46,162 nt of DNA. Source: Pseudonocardia lacus (lineage in GTDB: Bacteria > Actinomycetota > Actinomycetes > Mycobacteriales > Pseudonocardiaceae). The stretch lies in contig NZ_JAHDTH010000039.1 of assembly GCF_018531445.1 (NCBI RefSeq), positions 1 through 46,162 of the forward strand. Direction: 5' to 3'. Below the pieces are notes generated by a model. The model did not search any database, was not told the DNA's origin, and saw only the letters and a list, made by a program, of their open reading frames with translations. The position numbers and the translations under genes were made by a program. This document shows positions 1-8,658 of this stretch, piece after piece; position 1 is the stretch's first letter; each line of letters begins with the position of its first letter.

Positions 1-1
1 C

Positions 2-1432
2 GAGCGCCGCGCGGACACGGCCGCCGCGGTCGCCGCGGGCGCCGAGTTCGTCTGGGGCGCCGTCCTGCCCGACGCCGACGGCCGCCGCGGCGGGGCCGAG
101 CTGCTGGTCCGCGTGCCGGAGGGCGGCTACGTGCCGGTCCTCGTCGTCCGCCACCGCATCACCGACCCGGGCGACGGCGCGGCCACCTCCCCGCTCACCG
201 ACCCGCGCCCCGGCGCCGCCCGCCCCGACCCGCGGCGCAAGGTCCGCTCCCAGCCGCGCGACCTGCTGCGCCTGGCCCACCTCAACCGCATGCTGCGGGC
301 GGCCGGCTGGGCCCCGCCGGCCGGTGCCGCCCACGTCGACGTCGGCGGTGTCGTCGGCCTCGACGCCGACGTCGTCGTCTGGCACGACCTGCGCGCCGGC
401 CACTGGCCGGGCGACCGCTCCACCCTCGCCGAGTACGACGCCCGCTTCGCCGACCGCACCGCCGTGGCCGAGGCCGCCGCCGAGCAGCGCCCGGCGCTGG
501 CCCACCCGTCCCGGATCATGGAGTGCCGCCGCTGCCCGTGGTGGCCCACCTGCGCCGCCGAGCTGGAGCGGGCCGGCGACGTCAGCCTGGTCGTGCGCGG
601 GGAGGCGGCGGTCGCCCTGCGGGAGGTCGGCGTGCGCACGGTCGCCGAGCTGGCCGCGTGCGACCCGGCCGTCGAGCCCGTCCCGCTGGCCGGTCCGCCC
701 TTCGCCGACGTGGTCGCGCTGGCCAGGGCGTGGTTGCGGGGCCTGGCCGTGGTGCGCCGGGTGCCGTCGGTGCCCGTGCTGCGCGCCGACGTCGAGGTCG
801 ACGTCGACATGGAGAGCTTCGGCGAGTCCGGCGCCTACATGTGGGGCGTGCACCTGTCGTTCCCCGGCGGCCGCCGGCCCGGCGACGAGCAGGAGGGCTA
901 CCGCGCCTTCGCCACCTGGGTCCCCGTGCCCGACGCCGACGAGGCCCGGTCGTTCGCCGAGTTCTGGGGCTGGCTGTCCGGGGTGCGCGCCGCCGCCGCC
1001 GCGAGCGGGCGCACGTTCGCCGCCTACTGCTACAACGAGCAGGCCGAGAACCGCTGGCTGCTGGCGTCGGCCCGGCGCTTCGCCGGCCACCCGGGCATCC
1101 CGCCGGTGTCGGAGGTCGAGGAGTTCATCGCCCACCCCGGCTGGGTCGACATCTACGCCGTGGTCGACGAGTGGTTCCTGTGCGCGCACGGCAAGGGCCT
1201 CAAGCGCGTCGCCCCGGTCGCCGGCTTCAGCTGGCGCGACCCGGAGGCCGGCGGGGAGAACTCGATGCGCTGGTACCGCGACGCCGTCGGCATGGACGGC
1301 GGCCCGCCCGACGCCGACCAGCGCCGCCGCCTGCTGGAGTACAACGCCGACGACGTGGCCGCCACCCGCGCCCTGCGCGAGTGGATGACCTCGCCCGCGG
1401 TCGAGCAGGTCCCGCTCGCCGCCGACCTGTAG
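2..1432 (+). CDS. TM0106-family RecB-like nuclease with RNase H-like C-terminus (5' partial)
   Basis: The reading frame is open from the first bases of the window, so the gene starts upstream and its N-terminus is missing. What remains has a Cys-rich patch, CRRCPWWPTC (around base 520), like the iron-sulfur cysteines of Cas4/AddB-type PD-(D/E)XK nucleases. After it comes a stretch resembling a helix-hairpin-helix (RGEAAVALREVGVRTVAEL). The C-terminal half is a DEDD-type RNase H-like domain: acidic DVEVDVDMES, then AYCYNEQAENRWL, and finally EYNADDVAATRAL. This order matches the TM0106 family of RecB-like putative nucleases, probably acting on DNA or RNA ends; the substrate is not known to me. 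It is followed after 12 bp by a DDN-type oxidoreductase gene with its own ribosome site. Family call fairly sure, function inferred. Confidence 0.8.
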   Translation, partial: ERRADTAAAVAAGAEFVWGAVLPDADGRRGGAELLVRVPEGGYVPVLVVRHRITDPGDGAATSPLTDPRPGAARPDPRRKVRSQPRDLLRLAHLNRMLRAAGWAPPAGAAHVDVGGVVGLDADVVVWHDLRAGHWPGDRSTLAEYDARFADRTAVAEAAAEQRPALAHPSRIMECRRCPWWPTCAAELERAGDVSLVVRGEAAVALREVGVRTVAELAACDPAVEPVPLAGPPFADVVALARAWLRGLAVVRRVPSVPVLRADVEVDVDMESFGESGAYMWGVHLSFPGGRRPGDEQEGYRAFATWVPVPDADEARSFAEFWGWLSGVRAAAAASGRTFAAYCYNEQAENRWLLASARRFAGHPGIPPVSEVEEFIAHPGWVDIYAVVDEWFLCAHGKGLKRVAPVAGFSWRDPEAGGENSMRWYRDAVGMDGGPPDADQRRRLLEYNADDVAATRALREWMTSPAVEQVPLAADL

Positions 1433-1444
1433 CCGGGAGGGCCC

Positions 1445-1852
1445 ATGGACATCACGTCGATCAACCGCGCGGTGATCGAGCAGTTCCGGGCGGGCGGTGA
1501 GGTCGAGGGCATGCACCGCGACCGCCTGCTCCTGCTCACCACCACCGGTCGCCGCTCGGGCGAGCCGCGCACCAGCCCGATGATGTTCCACCCCGACGGC
1601 GAGCGCCTCCTGGTCATCGCCTCGAACATGGGCGCAGCGGTCCACCCCGCCTGGTACCTCAACCTCACCGCCGACCCGCACGTCACCGTCGAGGTGGGCG
1701 ACGAGACGTACCCGGCGCTGGCCGAGACGACGACCGGCGCCGACCGGGAGCGCGTCTGGGCCGAGCTGAAGCGGGCCTACCCCTTCTTCGCCGACCACGA
1801 GGAGAAGGCGGGCGAGCGGGAGATCCCGGTCGTCGCGCTCACCCGCGCCTGA
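1445..1852 (+). CDS. Nitroreductase-family deazaflavin (F420)-dependent oxidoreductase, DDN type
   Basis: A 135-residue protein with the signature of the DUF385/DDN family: LLLLTTTGRRSGEPRT near residues 28-44, HPAWYLNLTADPHVTVEVG in the middle, and a closing IPVVALTR strand. Members are small split-barrel proteins that bind deazaflavin F420 and reduce quinones or nitro compounds; M. tuberculosis Ddn is the best-known relative. The substrate here cannot be read from sequence. The ATG is preceded by a clear GGGAGG ribosome site six bases upstream. It lies 12 bp after the nuclease gene and may share its transcript, though no functional link is obvious. Confidence 0.88.
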   Translation: MDITSINRAVIEQFRAGGEVEGMHRDRLLLLTTTGRRSGEPRTSPMMFHPDGERLLVIASNMGAAVHPAWYLNLTADPHVTVEVGDETYPALAETTTGADRERVWAELKRAYPFFADHEEKAGEREIPVVALTRA

Positions 1853-1921
1853 CTGGCGAGGATCGATCCGGTCCGCGGAACCCGGGCTGCCGGCGCGGCC
1901 GCGATCGGTGAGGATCGGGGG

Positions 1922-3724
1922 ATGACCACCGGAGGCGGGGCCCCGACCAAGCACGAGCGCCGCGGCGTCCACGGCGCCGCGTCCAGCACCCACTACCTCG
2001 GCACCGCCACGGCGATGTCGGTGCTCGCCCGGGGCGGCAACGCCTTCGACGCCGCGGTGGCGGCCGGGTTCGTGCTGCAGGTGGTGGAGCCGCACCTCTG
2101 CGGGCCGGGCGGGGAGGTGCCGGCCGTCTTCGTCACGGCGGGCGACCCGTCGCCCCGGGTGCTGTGCGGGCAGGGGGTCGCCCCGGCGGCGGCCACCGCC
2201 TCCCGGATCCGCGACGACCTCGGGTTGCCGATCGTCCCGGGCACCGGCCTGCTGGCCGCCACGGTCCCCGGCGCGTGGGACGGCTGGCTCACGCTGCTGC
2301 GCGACCACGGCACGTGGGAGCTGGTCGACGTCCTGGAGCCGGCGCTCGGCTACGCCGCGGGCGGCTTCCCGCTGGTGCCGCGGATCCCGGTGACGATCGC
2401 CGCCGTCGCCGACCACTTCCGCGACCACTGGACCACCTCCGCGCGCACCTGGCTGCCCGACGGCGCGGTGCCGACGACGACCCACCGGCTGCCGGCACTC
2501 GCCGCGACGTGGCAGCGGCTGCTGGACGAGGCCGCGAAGGCCGGCGGCGACCGCGAGCACCGCATCGACGCCGCCCGCGGCGCCTGGTACCGCGGGTTCG
2601 TCGCGGAGGCGGTCGACCGGTTCTGCCGCACCCCGGCGCGCGACGAGTCCGGCCGCGACCACGCCGGCCTGCTCACCGCCGACGACCTGGCCGGCTGGTC
2701 GGCGACCTACGAGGAGCCGCTGCTGGTCGACGTGGGCGGCGGCTGGTCGCTGGCCAAGCCGGGGGCGTGGTCGCAGGGCCCCGTGCTGGCCCAGGCCCTG
2801 CAGTTGCTGCGCGACGCCGACATCGGCTACGCCGACGGCGTCGCCACCGCCGACACGGTGCACGTCGCCGTCGAGGCGGCCAAGCTGGCCTTCGCCGACC
2901 GCGAGGCCTGGTACGGCGACAGCGCCCCGGTCCCGCTGGCCGCGCTGGTGTCCGCCGAGTACGCGGCGGCCCGGCGCGCCCTGATCGGCGAACGGGCCTC
3001 CCTCGAACTGCGCCCCGGCTCCCCGGACGGCCGCACCCCGCGGCTTGCCGACTACGCCACCCACCCGGGCCGGGCCCGCGGCGACGGCGTCACCAGCCTC
3101 GGCCTCGGCGAGCCCACCGTCGACCGCACCGGCGCGGTGCGCGGCGACACGGTGCACGTCGACGTGGTCGACGCCGCCGGCAACATGGTCTCGGCGACCC
3201 CGTCGGGCGGCTGGCTGCAGTCCTCCCCGACGATCCCCGAGCTGGGCTTCTGCCTGGGGACGCGGGCGCAGATGTTCTGGCTGGAGGAGGGCCTGCCCTC
3301 GTCGCTGGTGCCCGGGAAGCGGCCGCGGACGACGCTGAGCCCCTCGCTGGGGCTGCGCGACGGGGAGCCGCGGATCGCGTTCGGCACGCCGGGCGGCGAC
3401 CAGCAGGACCAGTGGCAGCTGTGCTTCTGGCTGGCGCACACCGTCGGCGGCCTCGACCTGCAGGCCGCGATCGACGCGCCGGCCTGGCACTCCGTCGCGT
3501 TCCCGTCGTCGTTCGCCCCGCGCGGCTGGGAGCCCGGCGGCGTGGTCGCGGAGTCGCGGCTGGGCGAGCCCACCCTCGACGCGCTGCGCCGCCGCGGCCA
3601 CTCGGTCGTCGACGCCGGCCCGTGGGCGCTGGGCCGGCTGTGCGCGGTCGGCCGCGGCGACGGCCCCCTGCTGCGTGCGGCCGCCGACACCCGCAGCGGG
3701 GTGGGCGCGGCGGCGGCGCGGTAG
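1922..3724 (+). CDS. Gamma-glutamyltransferase family protein
   Basis: A 600-residue N-terminal-nucleophile hydrolase. The GGT opening signature is present (TATAMSVLARGGNAFDAAVAAG, then EPHLCGPGGE). The self-cleavage site is GDTVHVDVVDAAGN, whose Thr410 would be the new N-terminal nucleophile of the small subunit. PGKRPRTTLSPSL and FGTPGGDQQDQWQ are the usual downstream motifs. I see no N-terminal signal peptide, so this looks like the cytoplasmic branch of the family, which includes gamma-glutamyl hydrolases and cephalosporin-acylase-like enzymes. The gene is monocistronic and convergent with the WYL regulator downstream, with only 37 bp between. The family is clear; glutathione is unlikely as main substrate in a mycothiol organism (inference). 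Confidence 0.88.
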   Translation: MTTGGGAPTKHERRGVHGAASSTHYLGTATAMSVLARGGNAFDAAVAAGFVLQVVEPHLCGPGGEVPAVFVTAGDPSPRVLCGQGVAPAAATASRIRDDLGLPIVPGTGLLAATVPGAWDGWLTLLRDHGTWELVDVLEPALGYAAGGFPLVPRIPVTIAAVADHFRDHWTTSARTWLPDGAVPTTTHRLPALAATWQRLLDEAAKAGGDREHRIDAARGAWYRGFVAEAVDRFCRTPARDESGRDHAGLLTADDLAGWSATYEEPLLVDVGGGWSLAKPGAWSQGPVLAQALQLLRDADIGYADGVATADTVHVAVEAAKLAFADREAWYGDSAPVPLAALVSAEYAAARRALIGERASLELRPGSPDGRTPRLADYATHPGRARGDGVTSLGLGEPTVDRTGAVRGDTVHVDVVDAAGNMVSATPSGGWLQSSPTIPELGFCLGTRAQMFWLEEGLPSSLVPGKRPRTTLSPSLGLRDGEPRIAFGTPGGDQQDQWQLCFWLAHTVGGLDLQAAIDAPAWHSVAFPSSFAPRGWEPGGVVAESRLGEPTLDALRRRGHSVVDAGPWALGRLCAVGRGDGPLLRAAADTRSGVGAAAAR

Positions 3725-3761
3725 CCGTCAGCGTCCGTGATCGGCGGGACACCGGGGTCCG

Positions 3762-4757
3762 TCAGGGAAGACCGAACGGCTCCCGTTCGTCGAACGGCCG
3801 CTCGGCGGAGCGCACCAGACGTTCGGCCAGCTCCCGCACGTGCTGCCGCAGCGCGTCCGGTTGCTCGACCACGAACGGCCGGTCGATCCAGGCCAGCAGC
3901 GACGGGACCCAGTCGAGCTCCTCGACCTGCAGGCGGAGCCGGACCCACCGCCCGTCCCCGACGGGTTCCACCTCCACCAGGCCGGGCGGGGTGCGGTGCT
4001 CGATGTGGTGGCGGTCGGCCCGCACCAGCACCCGGACGGCGTGCCGGCGCGGCGCCCCGGCCAGGGACGAGAGCAGGCGGTCCCGGGGGTCGCGGTCGTC
4101 GACGGCGGGGAAGGTGTCGGGCAGCAGCACCGCCGTGCGCACCCGGTCCAGCCGGAAGGTGCGGTCCTCGCCGCTGGCCGAGTCGGCGCCGGTGACGTAC
4201 CAGTGGCCGGCGTGGGCGACCACGCCGTCGGGGTGCAGCGTCCGCTCGCTGGTCCGCCCGCTGCCGGAGCGGTAGCCGATCGCGACCGCCCGGCGCTGCC
4301 TGGCGGCCTGGGCGAACAGCAGCAGCACGTCGGTCTCCGGTGCCGCCCGCGACCGCCGGGACTCGGGGAACCCGGTGACCTCCAGCAGCGCGTCAAGCCG
4401 CGCGCCGAGCTGCGGCGGCAGCACCCGGCGCACCTTCGCCGCGGCGCTGTGGGCGGCGGCCGCCGAGGACGGGACGAGGCCGGCGCGGTCGGCCGCCACG
4501 ATCCCGGCCAGCGTGGCGATCGCTTCGTCATCGGTGAGCATCAGCGGCGGCATCCGGTAGCCCTTCGCGAGCCGGTAGCCGCCGTAGCGCCCGCGTTCGG
4601 ACCGCACCGGCACGTCGAGGTCGACGAGGTGCTCGACGTAGCGGCGCACGGTGCGCTCGTCGACGCCCAGTGCGGCGGCGAGCTGCGCCGCGGTGCGGGT
4701 CCCTCCCGTCTGCAGGATCTCCAGCAGGGCGAGGACGCGGCTGGTGGGTCGGGCCAC
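3762..4757 (-). CDS. WYL-domain transcriptional regulator (YafY/PafC type)
   Basis: A 331-residue one-component regulator. Residues 1-60 form a DeoR/HTH_11 helix-turn-helix (RVLALLEILQTGGTRTAAQL, then GVDERTVRRYVEHL), followed by the linker GGYRLAKGYRMPPLMLTDDEA. A WYL domain follows in the middle, with the core RRAVAIGYRSGSGRTSERTL and HAGHWYVTGAD, and a WCX-like C-terminus. The frame stays open well upstream, but those residues are low-complexity and would run into the divergent VOC gene; the GTG at 4757 fits the family N-terminus. WYL domains bind nucleic acid or small ligands to control the HTH. It probably controls itself and the divergent VOC gene 142 bp away (inference). Confidence 0.87.
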   Translation of the reverse strand: MARPTSRVLALLEILQTGGTRTAAQLAAALGVDERTVRRYVEHLVDLDVPVRSERGRYGGYRLAKGYRMPPLMLTDDEAIATLAGIVAADRAGLVPSSAAAAHSAAAKVRRVLPPQLGARLDALLEVTGFPESRRSRAAPETDVLLLFAQAARQRRAVAIGYRSGSGRTSERTLHPDGVVAHAGHWYVTGADSASGEDRTFRLDRVRTAVLLPDTFPAVDDRDPRDRLLSSLAGAPRRHAVRVLVRADRHHIEHRTPPGLVEVEPVGDGRWVRLRLQVEELDWVPSLLAWIDRPFVVEQPDALRQHVRELAERLVRSAERPFDEREPFGLP

Positions 4758-4899
4758 ATCGGGAAGGATCGCAGCCGATTCCGGGCGGATCCTGCCCGGT
4801 ATCCGGGCCACGGTCGGGTGTGCGGCCCGCGGTGGGCCGCGGCGCCCCCGCGGGCGCGCGATCACTGCCACCCGGCGTGGCGGTGGGAGGAGGAACGCC

Positions 4900-5298
4900 A
4901 TGAGGTTCGTCTCGACCCGCATCATCACCGCGGACGTCCGTCGCCTGGTCGGCTTCTACGAGGAGGTGACCGGGACGGGCGCGATCTGGGGCAACGAGCT
5001 GTTCGCCGAGATCCCGACCCCGGCCGGCACGCTGGCGATCGGTAGCGACCGGACCGTGCCGATCTTCGGGGAGGGTTGCGCCGAACCGGGGGTCAACCGC
5101 AGCGCCATCGTCGAGTTCCTCGTCGACGACGTCGACGCCGACTTCGCCCGGCTCCGCGACGGGCTCACCGACGTCGTCGCCGGGCCCGCGGACATGCCGT
5201 GGGGCAACCGCTCGCTGCTGTTCCGCGACCCCGACGGGAACCTGGTCAACCTGTTCACCCCGGTGACCGCGGCGGCGCGCGCCAGGTTCGGGGTCTGA
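4900..5298 (+). CDS. VOC (glyoxalase/bleomycin-resistance fold) protein
   Basis: A 132-residue single-chain VOC protein with the paired beta-alpha-beta-beta-beta modules: RFVSTRIITADVRRLVGFYE at the start, then SAIVEFLVDDVDADFARL and a terminal LLFRDPDGNLVNLF strand. The last motif supplies the usual metal-binding acid or glyoxalase-type contact. Members range from glyoxalase and dioxygenase to drug-binding proteins, and the ligand cannot be assigned here. The ATG at 4900 has a strong GGGAGGAGG site seven bases upstream, which rules out the longer upstream reading. It is divergent from the WYL regulator and a likely target of it. Confidence 0.85.
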   Translation: MRFVSTRIITADVRRLVGFYEEVTGTGAIWGNELFAEIPTPAGTLAIGSDRTVPIFGEGCAEPGVNRSAIVEFLVDDVDADFARLRDGLTDVVAGPADMPWGNRSLLFRDPDGNLVNLFTPVTAAARARFGV

Positions 5299-5311
5299 CG
5301 CCCGCCCGGTC

Positions 5312-6577
5312 TCAGACTGCGCGCGACGGCGAGGAGCGGGCCCGGAACAGCGCGGGGATCAGCAGCAGCGCGAGGACGCCCCCGCCGAGGGCGAGGGCGG
5401 GGAAGCCCGCCCCGGCGACCACCACGCCGGACAGGGCGCCGCCGCCCGCGCCGCCGAGGGCGATCAGCACGTCGACGGTGCCCTGGACGCGGGCCCGGTT
5501 GTCGGGCGTCGTGGCGTCGACCAGCAGCGCGGTCCCGGAGATCAGCCCAAGGTTCCAGCCCAGCCCCAGCAGGGCGAGTGCGGTGACCAGCAGCGGCATC
5601 GAGTCGGGCGGGGCGAGCCCGGCGAGCAGGCCGGCCAGCAGCAGGACCACCCCGGCGGCCGCGGCCATCGGGACCCGCCCGAGCCGGTCGACGAGCGGAC
5701 CGGTGATCAGCGACGGCAGGAACATGGCGGCCACGTGGATGCCGATGACCAGGCCGATCTCGCCGAGGCCGTGCCCGTGCGCCCGCATGTGCACCGGGGT
5801 CATGGTCATGATGGCGATCATCGCGATCTGGGTCAGCACCATCACCGTCGCGCCCACGATGACCCCGGGCCCGGTCGCGCCGCCCGTCGTCGTGGCGACG
5901 CCGGGGTTCGCGCGGTGCAGGTGGGCGGCCACCAGGAACGGGTCCGGGCGCAGCAGCGCGAACAGCACGGTCCCCGCGGCCAGGAAGGCGGCCGCGGCCA
6001 GCAGGAACGGCCCGGCCAGTGGCGGCAGCCCGAGGGCGCCGGCCAGCGAGCCGAGCGGCTCGACCAGGTTCGGGCCGGCCACGGCGCCGAACGTGGTGGC
6101 GACCAGCGCGGCGCTGATCGCCGTGCCGCGCGCGGCCGGTGCGGCGAGGTCGGTGCCGGCGTAGCGGGCCTGCAGGTTGGTGGCGGTCCCGGCGCCGTAG
6201 ACGAACAGCGCCGCGAACAGCAGCGCGACGCTGTCGGTCGCCGCCGCCGCCACGACGCCGATCGCGCCGACGCCTCCCGCGGTGAAGCCGATGCCGATGC
6301 CGACGCGCCTGCCGTGGCGCTGGGTGATCCGCCCGATCAGGAACGCCGTCAGGGCCGAGCCGAGGGTGAACAGCGCCGTCGGCACCCCCGACAGGTCGTC
6401 GGAGCCGAGCATCTCCTGGGCCAGCAGGGCGCCGACGGTGATGCCGGCGGCGAGCCCGGCCCCACCGAGCACCTGTCCCAGTACGACGACGGCCAGCACG
6501 CGGCGCTGCAGCCGGGCGCGGGCGTCGTCGTCGGTCGCGAGCGCCTCGGCGACCCGTGCGGTGTCCACGGGTGTCAT
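5312..6577 (-). CDS. MFS transporter
   Basis: A 421-residue membrane protein with about twelve hydrophobic helices. After helix 2 comes the MFS loop ITQRHGRRVGIG, and the equivalent second-half loop is GPLVDRLGRVPMA. The cytoplasmic N-terminus carries a charged segment (DDDARARLQRR) before the first helix. The relatives are multidrug or sugar efflux members. It lies 40 bp downstream of the DJ-1/PfpI gene on the same strand and probably shares its transcript, under the divergent MocR regulator. The substrate is not predictable. Its 3' end lies 13 bp from the end of the convergent VOC gene. Confidence 0.87.
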   Translation of the reverse strand: MTPVDTARVAEALATDDDARARLQRRVLAVVVLGQVLGGAGLAAGITVGALLAQEMLGSDDLSGVPTALFTLGSALTAFLIGRITQRHGRRVGIGIGFTAGGVGAIGVVAAAATDSVALLFAALFVYGAGTATNLQARYAGTDLAAPAARGTAISAALVATTFGAVAGPNLVEPLGSLAGALGLPPLAGPFLLAAAAFLAAGTVLFALLRPDPFLVAAHLHRANPGVATTTGGATGPGVIVGATVMVLTQIAMIAIMTMTPVHMRAHGHGLGEIGLVIGIHVAAMFLPSLITGPLVDRLGRVPMAAAAGVVLLLAGLLAGLAPPDSMPLLVTALALLGLGWNLGLISGTALLVDATTPDNRARVQGTVDVLIALGGAGGGALSGVVVAGAGFPALALGGGVLALLLIPALFRARSSPSRAV

Positions 6578-6617
6578 CCGTACCAGTCGCGGACCGCCGT
6601 GTCGCCGCGCCGACCGG

Positions 6618-7238
6618 TCAGGAGGGGATCAGGGCGGCGTCGAGGTACGGGGTCACGTTGCGCAGAGCGCGCTCGACGTGCTCCTGCTTCTCCCCGACCG
6701 GCGCGACGTAGTGCATCGCGGCGCGGGCCGCGTCGAGGCCGCGCAGCCGGGCGATGACCCAGGTGGCGAGGTAGCCGGAGGCCAGGCAGCCGCCCGCGGT
6801 GGCCACGTTGCCGCGGGCGAAGAACGGCTGGTCGAGCACGTCGACGCCGGCGGCGACGACCCACGGCCGGGTGGTGAGGTCGGTGCAGGCGGGCACGCCG
6901 TCGAGGAGCCCGAGCTTCGCGAGCACGAGCGTGCCGGAGCACTGAGCGGCCAGCAGTTGGCGGGCGGGGTCGAGCCGACCCAGCGCGGCCATGACGGCGG
7001 GATCCTCGACGACCTCGCGCGTCCGCGCGCCGCTGCCGACGATGACGGCATCGGCGGTGCAGGCCTCGTCGAGGTCGACCATCGCCTCGATGGTGACGCC
7101 GTTCATCGACCGCACCCGCGGGGCGGGGCTCGCGATCGACACCCGCCATCCGGGCTCGGCGACCCGGTTGAGCACGCCGAGCGCGATGAGGGAGTCGAGT
7201 TCGTTGTAGCCCTCGAAGGTGAGGATCGCGGTGTGCAT
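6618..7238 (-). CDS. DJ-1/PfpI family protein
   Basis: A 206-residue class I glutamine-amidotransferase-like protein. The nucleophile elbow is AAQCSGTLVLAKLGLLDG with Cys100, and a nearby Thr-His-poor segment (TDLTTRPW) stands where the active-site partner would lie. The N-terminus MHTAILTFEGYNELDSL carries the conserved acidic residue that polarises the Cys in DJ-1 relatives. These proteins act as isonitrile hydratases, glyoxalase-like or deglycase enzymes, or as ligand-binding domains. There is no attached HTH, so it is not an AraC-type fusion. It is the first gene of a probable operon with the MFS transporter and is divergent from the MocR gene, 64 bp apart. Confidence 0.85.
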   Translation of the reverse strand: MHTAILTFEGYNELDSLIALGVLNRVAEPGWRVSIASPAPRVRSMNGVTIEAMVDLDEACTADAVIVGSGARTREVVEDPAVMAALGRLDPARQLLAAQCSGTLVLAKLGLLDGVPACTDLTTRPWVVAAGVDVLDQPFFARGNVATAGGCLASGYLATWVIARLRGLDAARAAMHYVAPVGEKQEHVERALRNVTPYLDAALIPS

Positions 7239-7266
7239 GGCCGCGGACGCTACGACCGCCGATCCA

Positions 7267-7298
7267 TGACTGTCGAAGAATTGTCATGCCTACAATTC
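7267..7298 (+). promoter_or_regulatory. Promoter and MocR operator between regulator and DJ-1/MFS operon
   Basis: A perfect inverted repeat GAATTGT-N7-ACAATTC lies at 7278-7298. It overlaps a possible -10 (TACAAT, 7291-7296), which sits six bases before the GTG; the weak -35 candidate is TGACTG at 7267-7272. The region between the divergent genes is just 64 bp, so one site could control both. MocR binding is inferred from position. Confidence 0.6.
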
Positions 7299-7302
7299 GG
7301 CG

Positions 7303-8640
7303 GTGCGGGTGCCGCGGTACAGGGGCGTGGTCGACGCGTTCGCGGCGCAGATCCGCGGCGGGCGCTGGCCGGCGGGCGCGCGGCTGCCCACGCACCGCCA
7401 GTTGGCCGCGGACGAGGGCATCGCGCTGGTGACGGCGTCGCGGGTGTACGCGGAGCTGGCGGCGATGGGGCTGGTCAGCTGCGAGCAGGGGCGGGGCACG
7501 TTCGTCCGGGACCCCGCCACCGCGCCGGGCACGGGGATCGACCAGCAGTCGGTCGCCGTCGACGCCACCGACCTGAGCTTCAACTCGCCGTCGGTCCCGG
7601 GCCAGGCCGACCTGCTGCGCCGGGCCCTGCGGGACCTGTCGACGTCCGGGGACGTCGACGCGCTGCTCGGCTACCAGCCGCACCGCGGGCGCGTCGACGA
7701 CCGGGCGGCGGTCGCCCGCCACCTGCGCAGGCGGGGGCTCGACGTCGGCCGCGACCGGGTGCTGATCGTCAACGGCGCCCAGCACGGTCTCGCGGTGGCG
7801 GCCACCGCGCTGCTCCGCCCCGGCGACGTCGTCGCGGTGGACGCCGTCACCTACCCCGGGTTCGCGGTGCTCGCCCGCACGCTCGGGCTGGAGCTCGCGC
7901 CGCTGCCGGCGGACGGGTCCGGGCCCGATCCGGACGCGCTCGACCGGCTGTGCGCCCGGCGTCGCGTCCGGGCCGTCTACGCGATGCCGACCCTGCACAA
8001 CCCGCTGGGCTGGGTCCTCGACGACGCCCGGCGGGCGCGGCTGGTGTCCGTCGCCCGCCGGCACGAGCTGTCGATCATCGAGGACGCCTCCTACGCCTAC
8101 CTCGTGGAGGACGCGCCGCCGCCGCTGGCGGTGCTCGCCCCGGAGCGCACCACCTACGTCTCCGGCCTGTCGAAGAGCGTGGCGACCGGGCTGCGGATCG
8201 GCTTCGTCGTCGCACCCGGCCCGCTGGTGCCGGCGCTGGAGCGCGCCATCCGGGTGACGGCGTGGAACACCCCCGCCCTGACCATGGCCATCGCCCGGCG
8301 CTGGCTCGACGACGGCACCGTCGACCGCCTTGAGGAGCGCAAGCGCGCGGACGCCCGCCGGCGCCAGGAGGTGGCCAGGGAGGTGCTGGACGGGCTGGCG
8401 CACGTGGGCCACCCGTCGTCGTACTTCCTGTGGCTGCCGCTGCCGGTGGGGGCGCGCCCGGACCGGATCGCGGCGGCCCTGGCCCGCAGGCGGGTCGCGG
8501 TCTCCACCGCCGAGCCGTTCGCGACCACCCGACCCGCGCCGCCGGCGCTGCGGCTGGCCCTCGGCTCGGTCGGGCTGCCCGAACTGCGGGACGCGCTGGG
8601 GGCGGTCCGCAGCGAGGTCGAGCAGGACGCGCACCGCTGA
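7303..8640 (+). CDS. MocR/PdxR-type GntR regulator with aminotransferase domain
   Basis: A 445-residue fusion. Residues 1-70 are a GntR winged helix (GGRWPAGARLPTHRQLA, ALVTASRVYAELAAMGLV, EQGRGTFVRD). The remainder is a fold-type I aminotransferase domain with NGAQHGLAVAATALL, the Asp/Tyr region DAVTYPG and the PLP-lysine motif YVSGLSKSVATGLRIG (Lys291). Proteins of this kind use PLP or an aldimine as effector rather than for catalysis, although catalysis cannot be excluded. The GTG start sits only five bases after an inverted repeat and six bases after a TACAAT -10, so the transcript looks leaderless. The likely targets are itself and the divergent DJ-1/MFS pair. Confidence 0.9.
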   Translation: MRVPRYRGVVDAFAAQIRGGRWPAGARLPTHRQLAADEGIALVTASRVYAELAAMGLVSCEQGRGTFVRDPATAPGTGIDQQSVAVDATDLSFNSPSVPGQADLLRRALRDLSTSGDVDALLGYQPHRGRVDDRAAVARHLRRRGLDVGRDRVLIVNGAQHGLAVAATALLRPGDVVAVDAVTYPGFAVLARTLGLELAPLPADGSGPDPDALDRLCARRRVRAVYAMPTLHNPLGWVLDDARRARLVSVARRHELSIIEDASYAYLVEDAPPPLAVLAPERTTYVSGLSKSVATGLRIGFVVAPGPLVPALERAIRVTAWNTPALTMAIARRWLDDGTVDRLEERKRADARRRQEVAREVLDGLAHVGHPSSYFLWLPLPVGARPDRIAAALARRRVAVSTAEPFATTRPAPPALRLALGSVGLPELRDALGAVRSEVEQDAHR

Positions 8641-8658
8641 GGGCCGGGGTCCGGCTCC

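Noticed and set aside
1..1432. Defence-system nuclease (Cas4 or restriction component).
   Set aside because: The Cys patch and RNase H-like half fit the widespread TM0106 family, and no restriction, CRISPR or other defence gene lies nearby.
4758..4928. Longer start for the WYL regulator.
   Set aside because: It would add 57 atypical residues and overlap the VOC start and its ribosome site; the GTG at 4757 gives the usual HTH position.
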